From the NCBI GenBank assembly GCA_005406025.1, contig BGZK01000529.1, forward strand, positions 186,001-250,000: a stretch of 64,000 bases of DNA, read 5' to 3'. The translations under genes were made by a program, and so were the position numbers. Source of the DNA: Eumeta japonica (Eukaryota > Arthropoda > Insecta > Lepidoptera > Psychidae). The notes under the pieces are model-generated. The model saw only the letters and a list, made by a program, of their open reading frames with translations. It searched no databases and was not told the DNA's origin. Shown in pieces: positions 25,501 to 37,500 of this stretch; the first letter of the stretch is position 1, and each line of letters starts with the position of its first letter.

Positions 25501-28500
25501 ACGCTCCGCATTACCCCTCGATTCCAGCACATCTTGTGGAATGTTGTCGAGGAACCAACATTCCTTCTCGAGTAACTCCATGAGCTGGTCAAAACTTGGC
25601 AGCACTCGAGAGTCGCTACCGTACCTTTGCTCGAACCGTGTTTTTTATCTTGGTGGGAAATTTAGCTGCCGCTATGTGAAAGAGTAGGTACGATCACTCT
25701 CCAACCGGAAATCGCAACCTCTCCAATGACTTGGTGACCATGACAAGAGGGTTAAGAGAGTTGAAGAAGTCTGCCCGAAATCTAGATTTGGCATCCGCTA
25801 CGTTCGGGAGATTTAAGATCTCCGAGATAAAGAAGTCCGTTAACTGCCGAGTGTTCTAGTAACGACGCTGCAATAAATCCCACGCGATTTGTCTGAGTCA
25901 TCGCTAATGTTCAAGTGCTGTACCAAACCTCTCGATTCCGTTGACAGGCAGGACAGCAAATATGCAACTTTCTGACTTGCCGTAAGGTCAGCCCGTGAAT
26001 CGACTAAGCTGTCGATTCATAAGCATATTAACAAACTACAGCCAGTCCTGATCTCGCCTACTAAATTGAATCAGGCTTAATGTCAGCAAGCGTAAAATTA
26101 AGCCCCCCGCGACCGCGGAGCTGACCAAGCTCGGACCTCACGCAGCTGTACATTCCGATTCTTTTCTGCATCCTAATTTGTCGAAGACCAGTTTATCGAA
26201 TCCGCTAATTTGACAATTCGCAGAAAGTCCGCATCCACCTTGGTCAGAATCGCCTCATACGCAGGCTTAGAATCATCCGATCAGTCGCTAAGGACGCCTC
26301 GTATGCTTCTATGAACTGGGTTCGATACTCATCAAAATCATCATAGTGCGCCGGCAATCTTTTATTTTACGAATCAATTTAAATCCGCAGCACTCTCTAA
26401 CCCCGCCGCTTTGGCTTTGAAAATCGCTTAAATCTTTTTTAAACGACATCTCATGTTACGTTCTAGACATATACCAAAAGAAAAAAACTCTAGTTAAATA
26501 AAAAATATATAACTGCGGAACCCCAAAATAATTTTACCGAAATGAGTATGAAAACCAATATAACACCCGCATAAACGCTTATTCAGTATAAAAAATATTT
26601 ATTATGCAAAAGAAAACACTGTTATTGCCTGCCCGCGGAACTTTTCCGAGAATTCCTACTAAGTAGATAATGAAGAGGGAAAAAAGGAAAAATTATTATG
26701 AAAAACTAAAAACAATATTTTACGCACTTGGAATCCTATTCCGGGGATTCTATGCTAATAACACCTAATAAGCTAATAATAAGCCTTTCACTGCTATTTT
26801 CGGGGCGTTTGCAGAGGTGACATTTCTACGGCTTTAAAACTTTATAAATAAACTTATCCTAAGAGTCAACAACCTGCGAGTCCATGAGTAATATTGCGTG
26901 CTGTTTATCGTTTACGCGATAATTTGCTTACATGTGGAAAATCATAGACTAATTTAATAATACCGTCGGCGACCTTTACATCACTGACAACATCAAGTGT
27001 CATTTGTAGGTAGGTCACTAGATAAATTCTTTAGAAATAATACATAACCTGTACGTCACATGCTCGGGCATGGTCTGCCCAAGCATTTTGTAGGGTTTTC
27101 TATGTACTATTTTTATATAATTCATAAGCACATGTTCAATGAAATATTTTTGTTATATTTACTTTGGCAAAGTTGTTCTAAAAAAGGTACATTATAAATA
27201 TTTGCGGAAAGTGACTCCATCATGGATGTATACATCTTTGTATATGTATATATTATTTACGTATATCAATAATATAATACAATTAACATAACAACAACTA
27301 ATGTTTTTTAAATGGTGTTTACAAACAAGCTAAACAACAGGATGATCATATGTCCACAATTATTTTACAAATCATAAAGTTTAGATGTTATTTGTTTATA
27401 ACCAAACTAACTTTCACCTATGTCTCTGCCTGCGCATATATAAAAGTAAGTCCTGCATTTTTAATACTAACCCTATCAATCTTGCTCCCAATCCCAGTCT
27501 TGTTTTCGATACTCTCTCAATTGCATTAATTTCTTATATAGATTATATAGTTAATCATAAATATATACAAAAGAAAATATTGTACAAAATTTGAAGCATA
27601 TAGAACAAGCAATTTCAGATGTGCTGTTATTTATCTGTTTGTCTGTCAATCAATTTTTTTCTTCTGTATGTTTGAATAACAATAGCCAATATCTAAGTTA
27701 AGTAAAATATTTAAATCTGCTTTCTAGTATTAAACCATGTATTTTACTGTCTCTGAATAGTTTATATTAAGAATAAAAGTCGCTAAGAGGCTTCTACCTG
27801 TGTTTAAATTGCCATCAAATCTCAAGAAGGTTGCAGGCTACATTTTACCACACTATTAAAAATCATGTATTATTTATGTTAGCATAATCTTTAGCCAATA
27901 ATTCAAGCATCAAGAATAAGAAATTATAATCAAAAGATGTAATAAGAAAAATAATAAGGAATAACATCAATTATAGGTCGACATGAATTTAACATAAAAA
28001 ATTCATTCAATATGAAGAGTGATGGTGACTACTACATAAGATACACTAATGATAAACAAATTCTAAAGTTATTAAAATCAAAACTGAGACTGAGATAGTA
28101 ATTTGATGTAAGAGGTAATTACATGTTGATACAAGTGAAACACTACTACTAAACTGATTACATATAAAAGAACATCAAACCTCAGTATGACAATCACGCC
28201 TATAGATGGGGATTATTAGAGTGACAGGTGGCTTTGCATTTAATACAGAACTTTCACGCTTATTAGAGCCCATTTCTGGATCTGATCCATGTTCATATTC
28301 TGAAAAAAAATCTTTAATAAGCATAATTATGGAGTACATTAATTACATAACTTTATATTTTACTTTCAGGTGTAATGTTTTAGCTCTTGTTTTGGAATTA
28401 ATTTCGTGAAATGCGACGGCAATGAGTTACAAGTAAAGGAGGTGCGCACTATTCTATTATATATAAACTTTTGGCGCGGCCAGTTGACCCTTGTGCTGCA

Positions 28501-31500
28501 ATATATTAGAAAGAGAAAGAAAAAACAGAAAAAGAAATAAGTCATAGCTTTCAGCCATGCTTTTTCTAAATACACTGTAATACAAAATACATATTATTAG
28601 TGTTGAATGAAATGTATATGTGTTGTATTAATATATAGTTTGTTTACAAATTCATTCATTATAAATGTTATGGTACTATATTGTCTCATTTGGAATGAAT
28701 TCCTTTTATTGCCATGTTAAATTAATCCTTTTAAAGCCAATACAAAATGCATTAACAAATTAATTACAGAATAAATAATTTTCTACATATCCAGCACACA
28801 TTGCAATAATATAAGAAAAAAATTCACTAATATTTTTGTCTTTAACAAGACCAGATGTTGCACATCACTATTTTTTTTTTTTTGTAAATATTAAATGTCT
28901 CATACTATGATGTGTAAGATTTTCTAATAATAATCAAAAGTTTATCATAAAGTGGATTAAAACATGATGTAACATTCTATGATAGTTACTAGATTTGTCA
29001 ATTAAGCTGATGATGTTTAAGATGATAAATATGGCAATGTACACTTTACTATAGGTTTATAGAACAAATAAAGATACACAGATATACTTATAAAGTAGGC
29101 CTTTTTTTCAAAAGAAATTATATTATTTAATAAATAGACATATAATGTTTTATGCGCGAGAAACTTTGTTCCAATATTGTTTACTTTAATAGTGATAGGT
29201 TATGTCCACTTCACATCCGTAGCTTCATGTCAACCCAAATTATATTCAATGGGTCGTTCAAAGTTGTTATATTTTTCATTGAAATAAAGCTTGAAATAAG
29301 CAATCTAGAATGTTCTATGTGAAGAAAAATTCAGCTCAAAACGAGTTTTGAATATTTTTTTCAGAAATTATATTTATCAGTTTTTTCTAAGCCATTTATA
29401 AGATATCAAATAAAATAATATTATTCACATAAATACAGATATGTACATATTTTCAATTTTGTCTTCAATGTGAAAATTTGAAAAACAACACATTTAAATA
29501 GATAGTGCAATCACACAAACAGGAAAACTGTATTATTTTCATAAGTATAACCGTCATATGGAATATTTGAGTCTAATAGACCAAACTATGCCTATGGTTT
29601 TATATTCTACTTATAGGGATGATCTATGGAAAAGGAGGTGGGTTGATAAAGGCTATTTTCCACTCATCACACATTTGAAAAAAAAAATTGTTTCCGACTG
29701 TTAATAATAAATGCATTTGTATACCTAAAGACTTTTTTTTATTATATGAGATTTACACCATAAATACACCATATTACACCATACTAAGTTATGGAAATTA
29801 TTGTCAAGAAAGAAGTTTTGGCCCTTTTTGTTCATTTTTGTTGTTTTTTAATCTTTAAATTATTTTCTTTATGAAGCATTCTATCAACCATATTAACTAT
29901 GGTTCACAATTATTCTATTCAGTACAAGCTGGTATATTAGGACCTTTTTATTTTGGTTCAGTCTCATACGTAATATATTCCGTGCAGAGTGCACTACAAT
30001 CGGAATGTATTCTGAAATGTTGCTCGAAAAGTATTTACATAGTAAAAATATCAAAATTGTGTTCAGAAACTGTGTAGCTGTGCATTTAATGTTCAAAGTA
30101 TTTTTTTTATATTTTTTATGGGAAAATGAATTAGAGTTTCCGTTAATAAATGTACATAATATGTATATAATTATTTATTTTATTTATACCATGAATTAAT
30201 TTTCATTTGAAAGAAATATGTTTTCTTATTTGTCACGAAGTATACTATTAATAAATATATATGTCAAATCAATTGGCTGATGGATAAACAATAGCCTGTA
30301 TCAGCCTACCTCTTTTGTGGCAATTTTATTATTTATGTATAAATGTATTTTGTAAAGTTTAATAAAATAGATATTTAACTCATACCGAATCATTAAAAAG
30401 AGTCATATTAATGTATCACATTTTATAAGATAAAAAATTTTCTTTACACAAATCTGCTTAGTTTCAAATAAAAGTAACTCGTAATACTTATTCCAAGTGT
30501 AGCTAATGGAGAATATTTACCTTCATCTTCAAAATTTTCATCATCGCCATCTTCTTCATCACTCTCGGACAGTTGGATTGTCACCTCAGTTGTAGGAGAT
30601 TTGTTCCACTCAAAATATAAACCAAACCCTATAATGAATATGGAATATTGATTTTACAAAAAGCTTGCTACTTCACTATTCATGTTGCAATGTAATAGTA
30701 GATTACAAATAATCTACATTTTCGATAACTTTACATATAATAAGAATAAGAAATAAGAGTAGAAACCTTCTTATACCATATGGAATTGATCATGCGATTT
30801 TACGCAAATATTCATAATCTCTTTCTTTTTTAGAACAACTTTGCCACAAAAACCATAGTCATTGAAGTAGACGTTTCTGAGAAATATAGTTCAGAACGTA
30901 AAGATGTAATGTACCAAGTACAAGCCCTAGCGCGATCATTAGTAACAGCAGATGCCTGCTCAAACCGCCACCACCCTGCAGCGACGGGCGCCGACACCTG
31001 TCGTGTAGTTTGCCGCCGTGAGCGATTCGGTGGATACCTAAGTCTGCCGTGGGTATGCACGTGAGAGTACGGTTAATAATCGGATGAACGAATTTAGAGA
31101 TTTAAGTATTTTGTTATAGTGTTACGCTTACGATATTGACGTTTTTGAAATTAAGAGTGTGTAATTAATATTGAAGTGTTTAATAACAATGCCTTTCATT
31201 GCTATTGAATATGCAAATATGATTTATTGTTGAGGAGTTTGCAGAAGTGATATCTCTGCAGCTTTAAAACTTTATAGTGAAACTTACCCTGACACTCAAC
31301 AACCTACGAGTCCATGAGTAATATTGCGTGCTGTTTTTCGTTTACGCGATAATTTGCCTATAGTGTCATAAACTTCCCTAGGCGATCACCTTGGTGGTCG
31401 TACATCTAAAATTTTTTCACTGACAACATCTAGTGTCATTTGCAAGTGAGTGACTAGCTAAATTTTTTTAATAATACATCGCAAGCCCGTTTACCACGCG

Positions 31501-34500
31501 CTCGGGTGCGGCGCGAAGCGCACGGGCGCACCTGAGCGCTCGGTCGCATCCGCCCGAACATTTCGTAAAACTTTCTTTGTACTATTTTATATTATTTATA
31601 AGCATATTCTCAATGATATATTTTTGTTATAGTTATTTTAGCAAAGAAATTCTAAAAAAGGAGGAAATTATAAATATTTACGGAAAGATGTATGATGGAT
31701 TCTATCCGATGTAGAATTATTTTCTACTCAAAATTGAAAATTTTCAAAACATTTTTATAAAAACTTGAATTGTTTTCCTTTACACCCTTAAAAAAATATA
31801 CAAATTAAGAAAACATTTCACTAAGACTATAAACTAAATAAAAGCGACACAGTACACCTTTCATCAATAGATTTAAATAAAACATATAAAAAGTAGACCT
31901 GCTTTTGGGTCGAGGCTGTTATAATATTGTTGGTTCTAGTGCTTAGCTTGGTGCTACGTTATTTTACACAGTCGTTAATTATATGGGCAAAGAAATTAAA
32001 CATTCAATACACATAGTTGCTACCAATAATTGAAATGAAAACGCGACACATTTTGAAGTCATTGGAAATAAAGGCTTAATATAGAATTGCTTTAAATAAA
32101 ATTTCACAAAATATTTAAGATATTAGTACTAAAAACTTCAAGATGTTTTGATGTAAACATACATAATGACATGAATGACATTAATATACAAATACTTCAC
32201 CTATATCATAATTATCTGTAGCAAATTCCCAATAAATGCAGCGTGCATTTTCATGCGTGGGTACTCTTATCGTAAGAGTTTCGCCATGGCCCACTGTCAG
32301 TTTACCACCACCAGCACCAGCTGAATCTTTGAACTTCTTTATTTCAGTATAAGTCCACATTCGTGCATCATCTACTGATGGGAAGCCATCTGTAATATAA
32401 AGAAAGATAACTATTGTTATTTTAATACTAATTAGGATACTTTAAAAAGGATCATATAAATAATTAAAAAAAAACTTTCCTTTTAAATTATCTATATGAT
32501 CCCAATCAATAATTACAAAAAAAAATCATTTATGTATTAATTTTGGATCATTGAAAATGTTTCAAGTTAATCATAGTTACATCAAATAAGAAATGCATAT
32601 CCCTCAAAGAGCCAAAAAAAATACCTATAACATGTATGGTATATTATTACATTATTAATAAGTATCGTTAATAGTTTATTATACAACCACCAGACCTAAG
32701 ATTTAGATCTTCATATTTTGATACACTATTTATTCATTTTGTCAAAATATGGACTATTGATCATTGCTAAAAATATAGATATGTAAAGTTCTCTTATATA
32801 TCAATTATTATTTCAATCCAATATAGGAATAAGGGCATTATTTGAAACAAGAAGTATTACATTCCTCCATGTATCAAAATCCTCCATGTACTCAGGTCCC
32901 CAGTCTTATCCACATCCATAAAATATTTCATATCTGAATGTTGAGTTTTAGTGCTCCGTATGTCGTCCTTGTTTTCGCTGACTGGTGTAATCATTCTACT
33001 TCCTATCATCTCAGATACTTTTCTATCAGTAAGGATATTATTCATAATCAAGAATCGGAATAATTATCAAGGTTTGGACTTAAATTGAAGCAAGTACCAG
33101 AATCGAAATCAAGAATATGATTTAGATAAAGATCGGATATAATTTGTACTATACACACGCGGGCAAATTGCCAGCGGCAGCTAGTTTAACATACTTTGAC
33201 ATGACTTTACTATTCAAGAGATATTCTTAGAAAACAATGAATAAACATAATTTCTATTCAATCTATACCTCATAAAAAAAAATCTAGTTTTTATTTAAAA
33301 TTGAAGAGAATGACAATGAAGATTTAGATGGCACTTGTTATTTGAAAACTCTTTATTTGATGATTGTCATGTGACCATAGTATTTGCTCTTGAAATCAAA
33401 ATAGAAAACAAGATCTGAAGCATAATTAGAATGGGAATAATCCTTCAGATTGGAATCAACTAGTGGTTTTAAGTTAGTCTTTCGGTTAGATGATTCACTA
33501 CATTCAATTAATTCTATATCCTTGAATAAAAGCTAATTTATTATAAACAAAACTACAGATAATAAATGTAATATATTTTATATACATACCACAATCACCT
33601 TCAGATTCCTCTTCTTTAGACTCTTCAGGACTGTAATCATTTGGCTGACTTTTTTCTGTTGTTTGCATGGATCTAAAGATTATTTAAATTTAAAATTATA
33701 AAAAATTTAATATATTGTATTTTATATATTATATTTATAGTAATATTGTACTTTATAATCGCTGCTAAAATATAGTTTGATAAAATAACTTAAGATTATA
33801 TAGGTATATTTTAGGTTGTAGAACTTTCAGATAATAACAAAATGTGTAGATAAATAATAAGCCATAAACAGTCATCTACATTACAACACTTTGAATATGC
33901 ATTATTTCCATTATTTACTTTTAAATCTCACTGAATAGAGAAAAACTTCCTGCCTTCATTGCATCAGTAGTGCTCAACGAAAGTTGCCAAACAGAGGTCA
34001 GAATTTGTATCAGCGTAAATTCCAACCATAGGTTAGTTTAGTATAAACACTTTAAAACAAACCTACATTAACCATACATCAACCAACCAAGCATTTTGTT
34101 TATTGTGTTCATTAGATTGTTCACATTATTTGAAGAAAAGCACTATGTGATAAAAATTGATAAATGGACAAACATTACATAGATAAACATTAATATCATC
34201 ATTTCCTATAAAAAAATTCTTATTCATCAATTCCAATAAAAACCTACAAGGGAGTGCCTCATATCACAAGATAAAATTATGCATCCTCAACTTTACTTAG
34301 TACAATTTAATTGGCCGCATCTACAAAACCTCAAGAAACCTTTATTGGCATGGTTTTTATGACAGCTGGCTTGTAAAGTAGTTAATAACTTTATTGTTTT
34401 TTTTTTGTTTTTATTGTTTTTTGTACATATATTCATAAAACTGAAAAAATAATGTTTGTAATAAGAATTTAAATTTGATTGATTTGTTTTATAAATGTAA

Positions 34501-37500
34501 TTGCCTTTATCTTTTTTTTAGGAGAACAATTTCAGTTCTCAATTTTTGTATAGTCTTATATCAAAACTTTGTTACAGTTTTATATCCTATAATATAAATG
34601 GGTAGTTCTGCAAAAAAATCAAAAAGGACCATCAAAAATAAAAAAAATATAACTTTACGTAATTGGCGATTTTTTTATGTAATATATACACTATATATTC
34701 CCGGGCATGTGCACAACATATCACCAAAATTTCAACATAACTGGGTCAATAGCATAGGCAAGCATAGGAGATAAACATACGAGCATTCATATTTATATAT
34801 TTGAATTCCTTCATTTTTGTATCAATCGATATTAATCTCAATCCCAGTCTCGCTTATGATTTTGAACAAACAATCATTTATATCCGTCATTCGAATCGTA
34901 GGTTATGGTCATGAGATTCACACATAAAATCCCTTAGAAAAAATATTTTCAATTCTTGAATTTTAAAATTTTCCAGAACTTTTCTAATTTTCTCTTATTA
35001 AACCTTCCTTAGATGTCAAAGAATTGTTCAAAACAAAAAAATTAGCTGAATTAGTCTAGCCATTCTCGAGTTTTGCACTTAGCGACACATTTCGTGATTA
35101 ATTTTTATTTATATAGATTATTTGTAGTGTAACCTAATTATAAATTAACACGAAATTGACTAGGAATTTTATGACAATTAAAAAAAATCAAAATCACTTG
35201 CAAATCAAATCAAAATAGTGCTAGCAAAACATGCCAAAAATTAAAATTGGATCTAGCTCAGAGAAAAAGTTTTAAAACTCAGCTAGTAATAGAATGTGCA
35301 AATGAAATTAAATAACTATAAAAATAAAAAGTAATATTCAAAAATCAAAAAAAAAAAATAGAAATATTTATTTCTGTTATATAATTATTAAACTAAGTAG
35401 CGGCTTATACAAGACGACTACATTATAAATTTCATCAATACACATCTTATAGTTTTTGAATGAATTCCTGTGACATATGGACATATAGATGGAGAGACAT
35501 GATGTAACTATAAGTGTTCTATTTTTTGCCATTTTGACTCTGAACCCTAAAAATCACAGCAATTAAACAAAGCCTTATAAAATATCATACTTATTATCTG
35601 TCTCAGCACTGTTGACTAGATTCAAATTACAGTCCTTTTCGGAATCCTCTATTTCGGTTTCATTTAAATTTTCATTTTTACAGATATCTTCATTTTCCTG
35701 GGTAATTTTCGAATTAGCCAGTCTCTGATCAATTGCTAATTGTTGTATATATTGTTGATAATGTTGGTCTTGTAGTTGTCTAATTAAAATTGCTTGTTGG
35801 TCATAGTTTCCAGGATATTGCTGTTGAGCATATTGAAGAAACTGATCGTATGTTTGTGCATTTAATGCATCTTTTATTCTCTGTCTACAAAAAGAAATGC
35901 CAAATGCAAATTATCTATGAATAGAAAAAAAAAAAGAAAAAGACTATTGTTTATATGATAGTTAAACAATCACATACATCTGCTGTTCTTCTGTAAGTTT
36001 ATTGCTTTGTTGTTTTCGTTTTTCCAATTCTATTCTTTTTTGCAATTCTACATGAGACTTCTCTTCCTCCTGCCTTTGTAACCTGTTAAGCATAACATAT
36101 ACAATATAATCACAACTACATATATATATATATACCCCATTGAATTAACATTGACCATCAAAATAACTTTAGACCAAGTTTAAAATTATTGCGGGCACTT
36201 TGTCTTAAAAATGAACAGTTTTACTGTATATACCAAGACAGTGATGATATTTGACATTTAACTGACTTACAAATTGGATATTTTAAGTGTTTTATTCATG
36301 TAAAACAATAATTTATACAAAACAGTATCACCCTCACTGTGTTCTTGGTTTAAAGAAATCTGGTATCAGGTTTCTAATTTGCCCATATCAGATTCATTTG
36401 GATAGGAATATGGAAATATGCATATTTTTTGAAGTGATGTAGTCACCTCTGCAGTCACAGCTTTGCCAGTACTTAATTAACTCTGTTTTAATTTTTAATT
36501 GTGGATTTAATTTTATAATTTATGATAAAAAAGCTTTTCAGCAGTTTGAAGAGTGAGTTGGGAAAAATTGTTGGAGTTCATAAAAGAAGAATCTGGATAA
36601 AAATGTGTAGCTAAATCTATATTATATGTTATTAACATATTTTTAATTAATTGTTTTATGGAACTGTTGAATTTCAGCAGTTTTTAAAAGTAAAAAAGGT
36701 TAATTTTAACGTTACCATAAGCATAAGCACTATTAAAAGGAGACTCCAAAAGTGTGATTTACAACGACATAAAACTTCCAATGAACTAAAATTAGCCTCG
36801 TGGTGTTGGCGATCAACACTGCTCAAAAATGTGGTAACTGAAGTTAATCTAATTGGAAAAATTTCAGACTAAAAGGGAAATATGCTTCATGCTTTATATG
36901 AAACACAATAACTGATGAAAGTTAATCAGATTTTCATTCACCTTGCATCAAGTTCTGTTTATTTTTGGAGACAGATAAGAGTTGAAAGTTGTATACAGAT
37001 TGATATAGCACTATTATAGCCTGGCATATTGTAAAATGCTTTTTATAGGTTACAATGAATATTTTTTTATATATAGAATTTTTAAGCAATATGAAACCAC
37101 ATACAGCTCATGCTGTCAGGAAATAATGAAAAGAAGTGAGGAATTATAAAGCCCAACAAGAAATGCAAATCTAAATCCAGTAAAATATGCATGGGACATG
37201 ATAAAACAATGTTAAACCAAAAAATCTGTTACCAATCATTGAAATCTTTGAAAGCTAAGGAATAGCCATTAAAGACAATGGGAAAAAATCAGTTTTATTA
37301 AGTTAATCAAAAATCATTTCCATTTTCTTCATGACACATATTCACAATTATTCATACCTTAAGTATTTCAGTAACATAATATTAAAAAAAAAACCCTGAT
37401 GAAATAAAGAGAAAGATTATATGCAAAGTTTGAAGAAATTACAAAATTTTTGCTTGACTTTATATATTTTTTAAATCATTTGTTAAATTACATTATTGAT

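Larger units (their letters stand above)
22946..26790 (-). mobile_element. BEL/Pao LTR retrotransposon, internally deleted
   Basis: On the minus strand the order is gag, protease and integrase, the Pao order, but the reverse transcriptase and RNase H are missing between about 24840 and 24780. A purine run, GGTTGGGGGGACG read on the minus strand (23273-23285), follows the pol stop at 23300 and fits a polypurine tract. The segment below it (22946-23270) should be the 3' LTR. I could not find a matching 5' LTR above 26449, so that LTR is lost, very diverged, or lies in 26450-26790 unrecognised. Boundaries are approximate. Confidence 0.75.
22616..28180 (-). other. ACBD3 intron 9, 5.6 kb, mobile-element rich
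   Basis: This intron separates the last 37 codons from the rest of ACBD3. From low to high coordinate it holds a dispersed repeat (22728-22945), a defective BEL/Pao retrotransposon (about 22946-26790) and a half copy of the inverted-repeat family (26786-27236). The last part, 27237-28180, shows no recognised feature. The splice sites are canonical: donor after CATACTGAG at 28181 and acceptor CACAG before 22615. Confidence 0.85.

Noticed and set aside
30830..31060. Minus-strand 76-codon frame
   Set aside because: It falls on a GC-rich pocket of TIR element copy 1, is not open in the homologous copy 2 as far as I can read, and has no motif.
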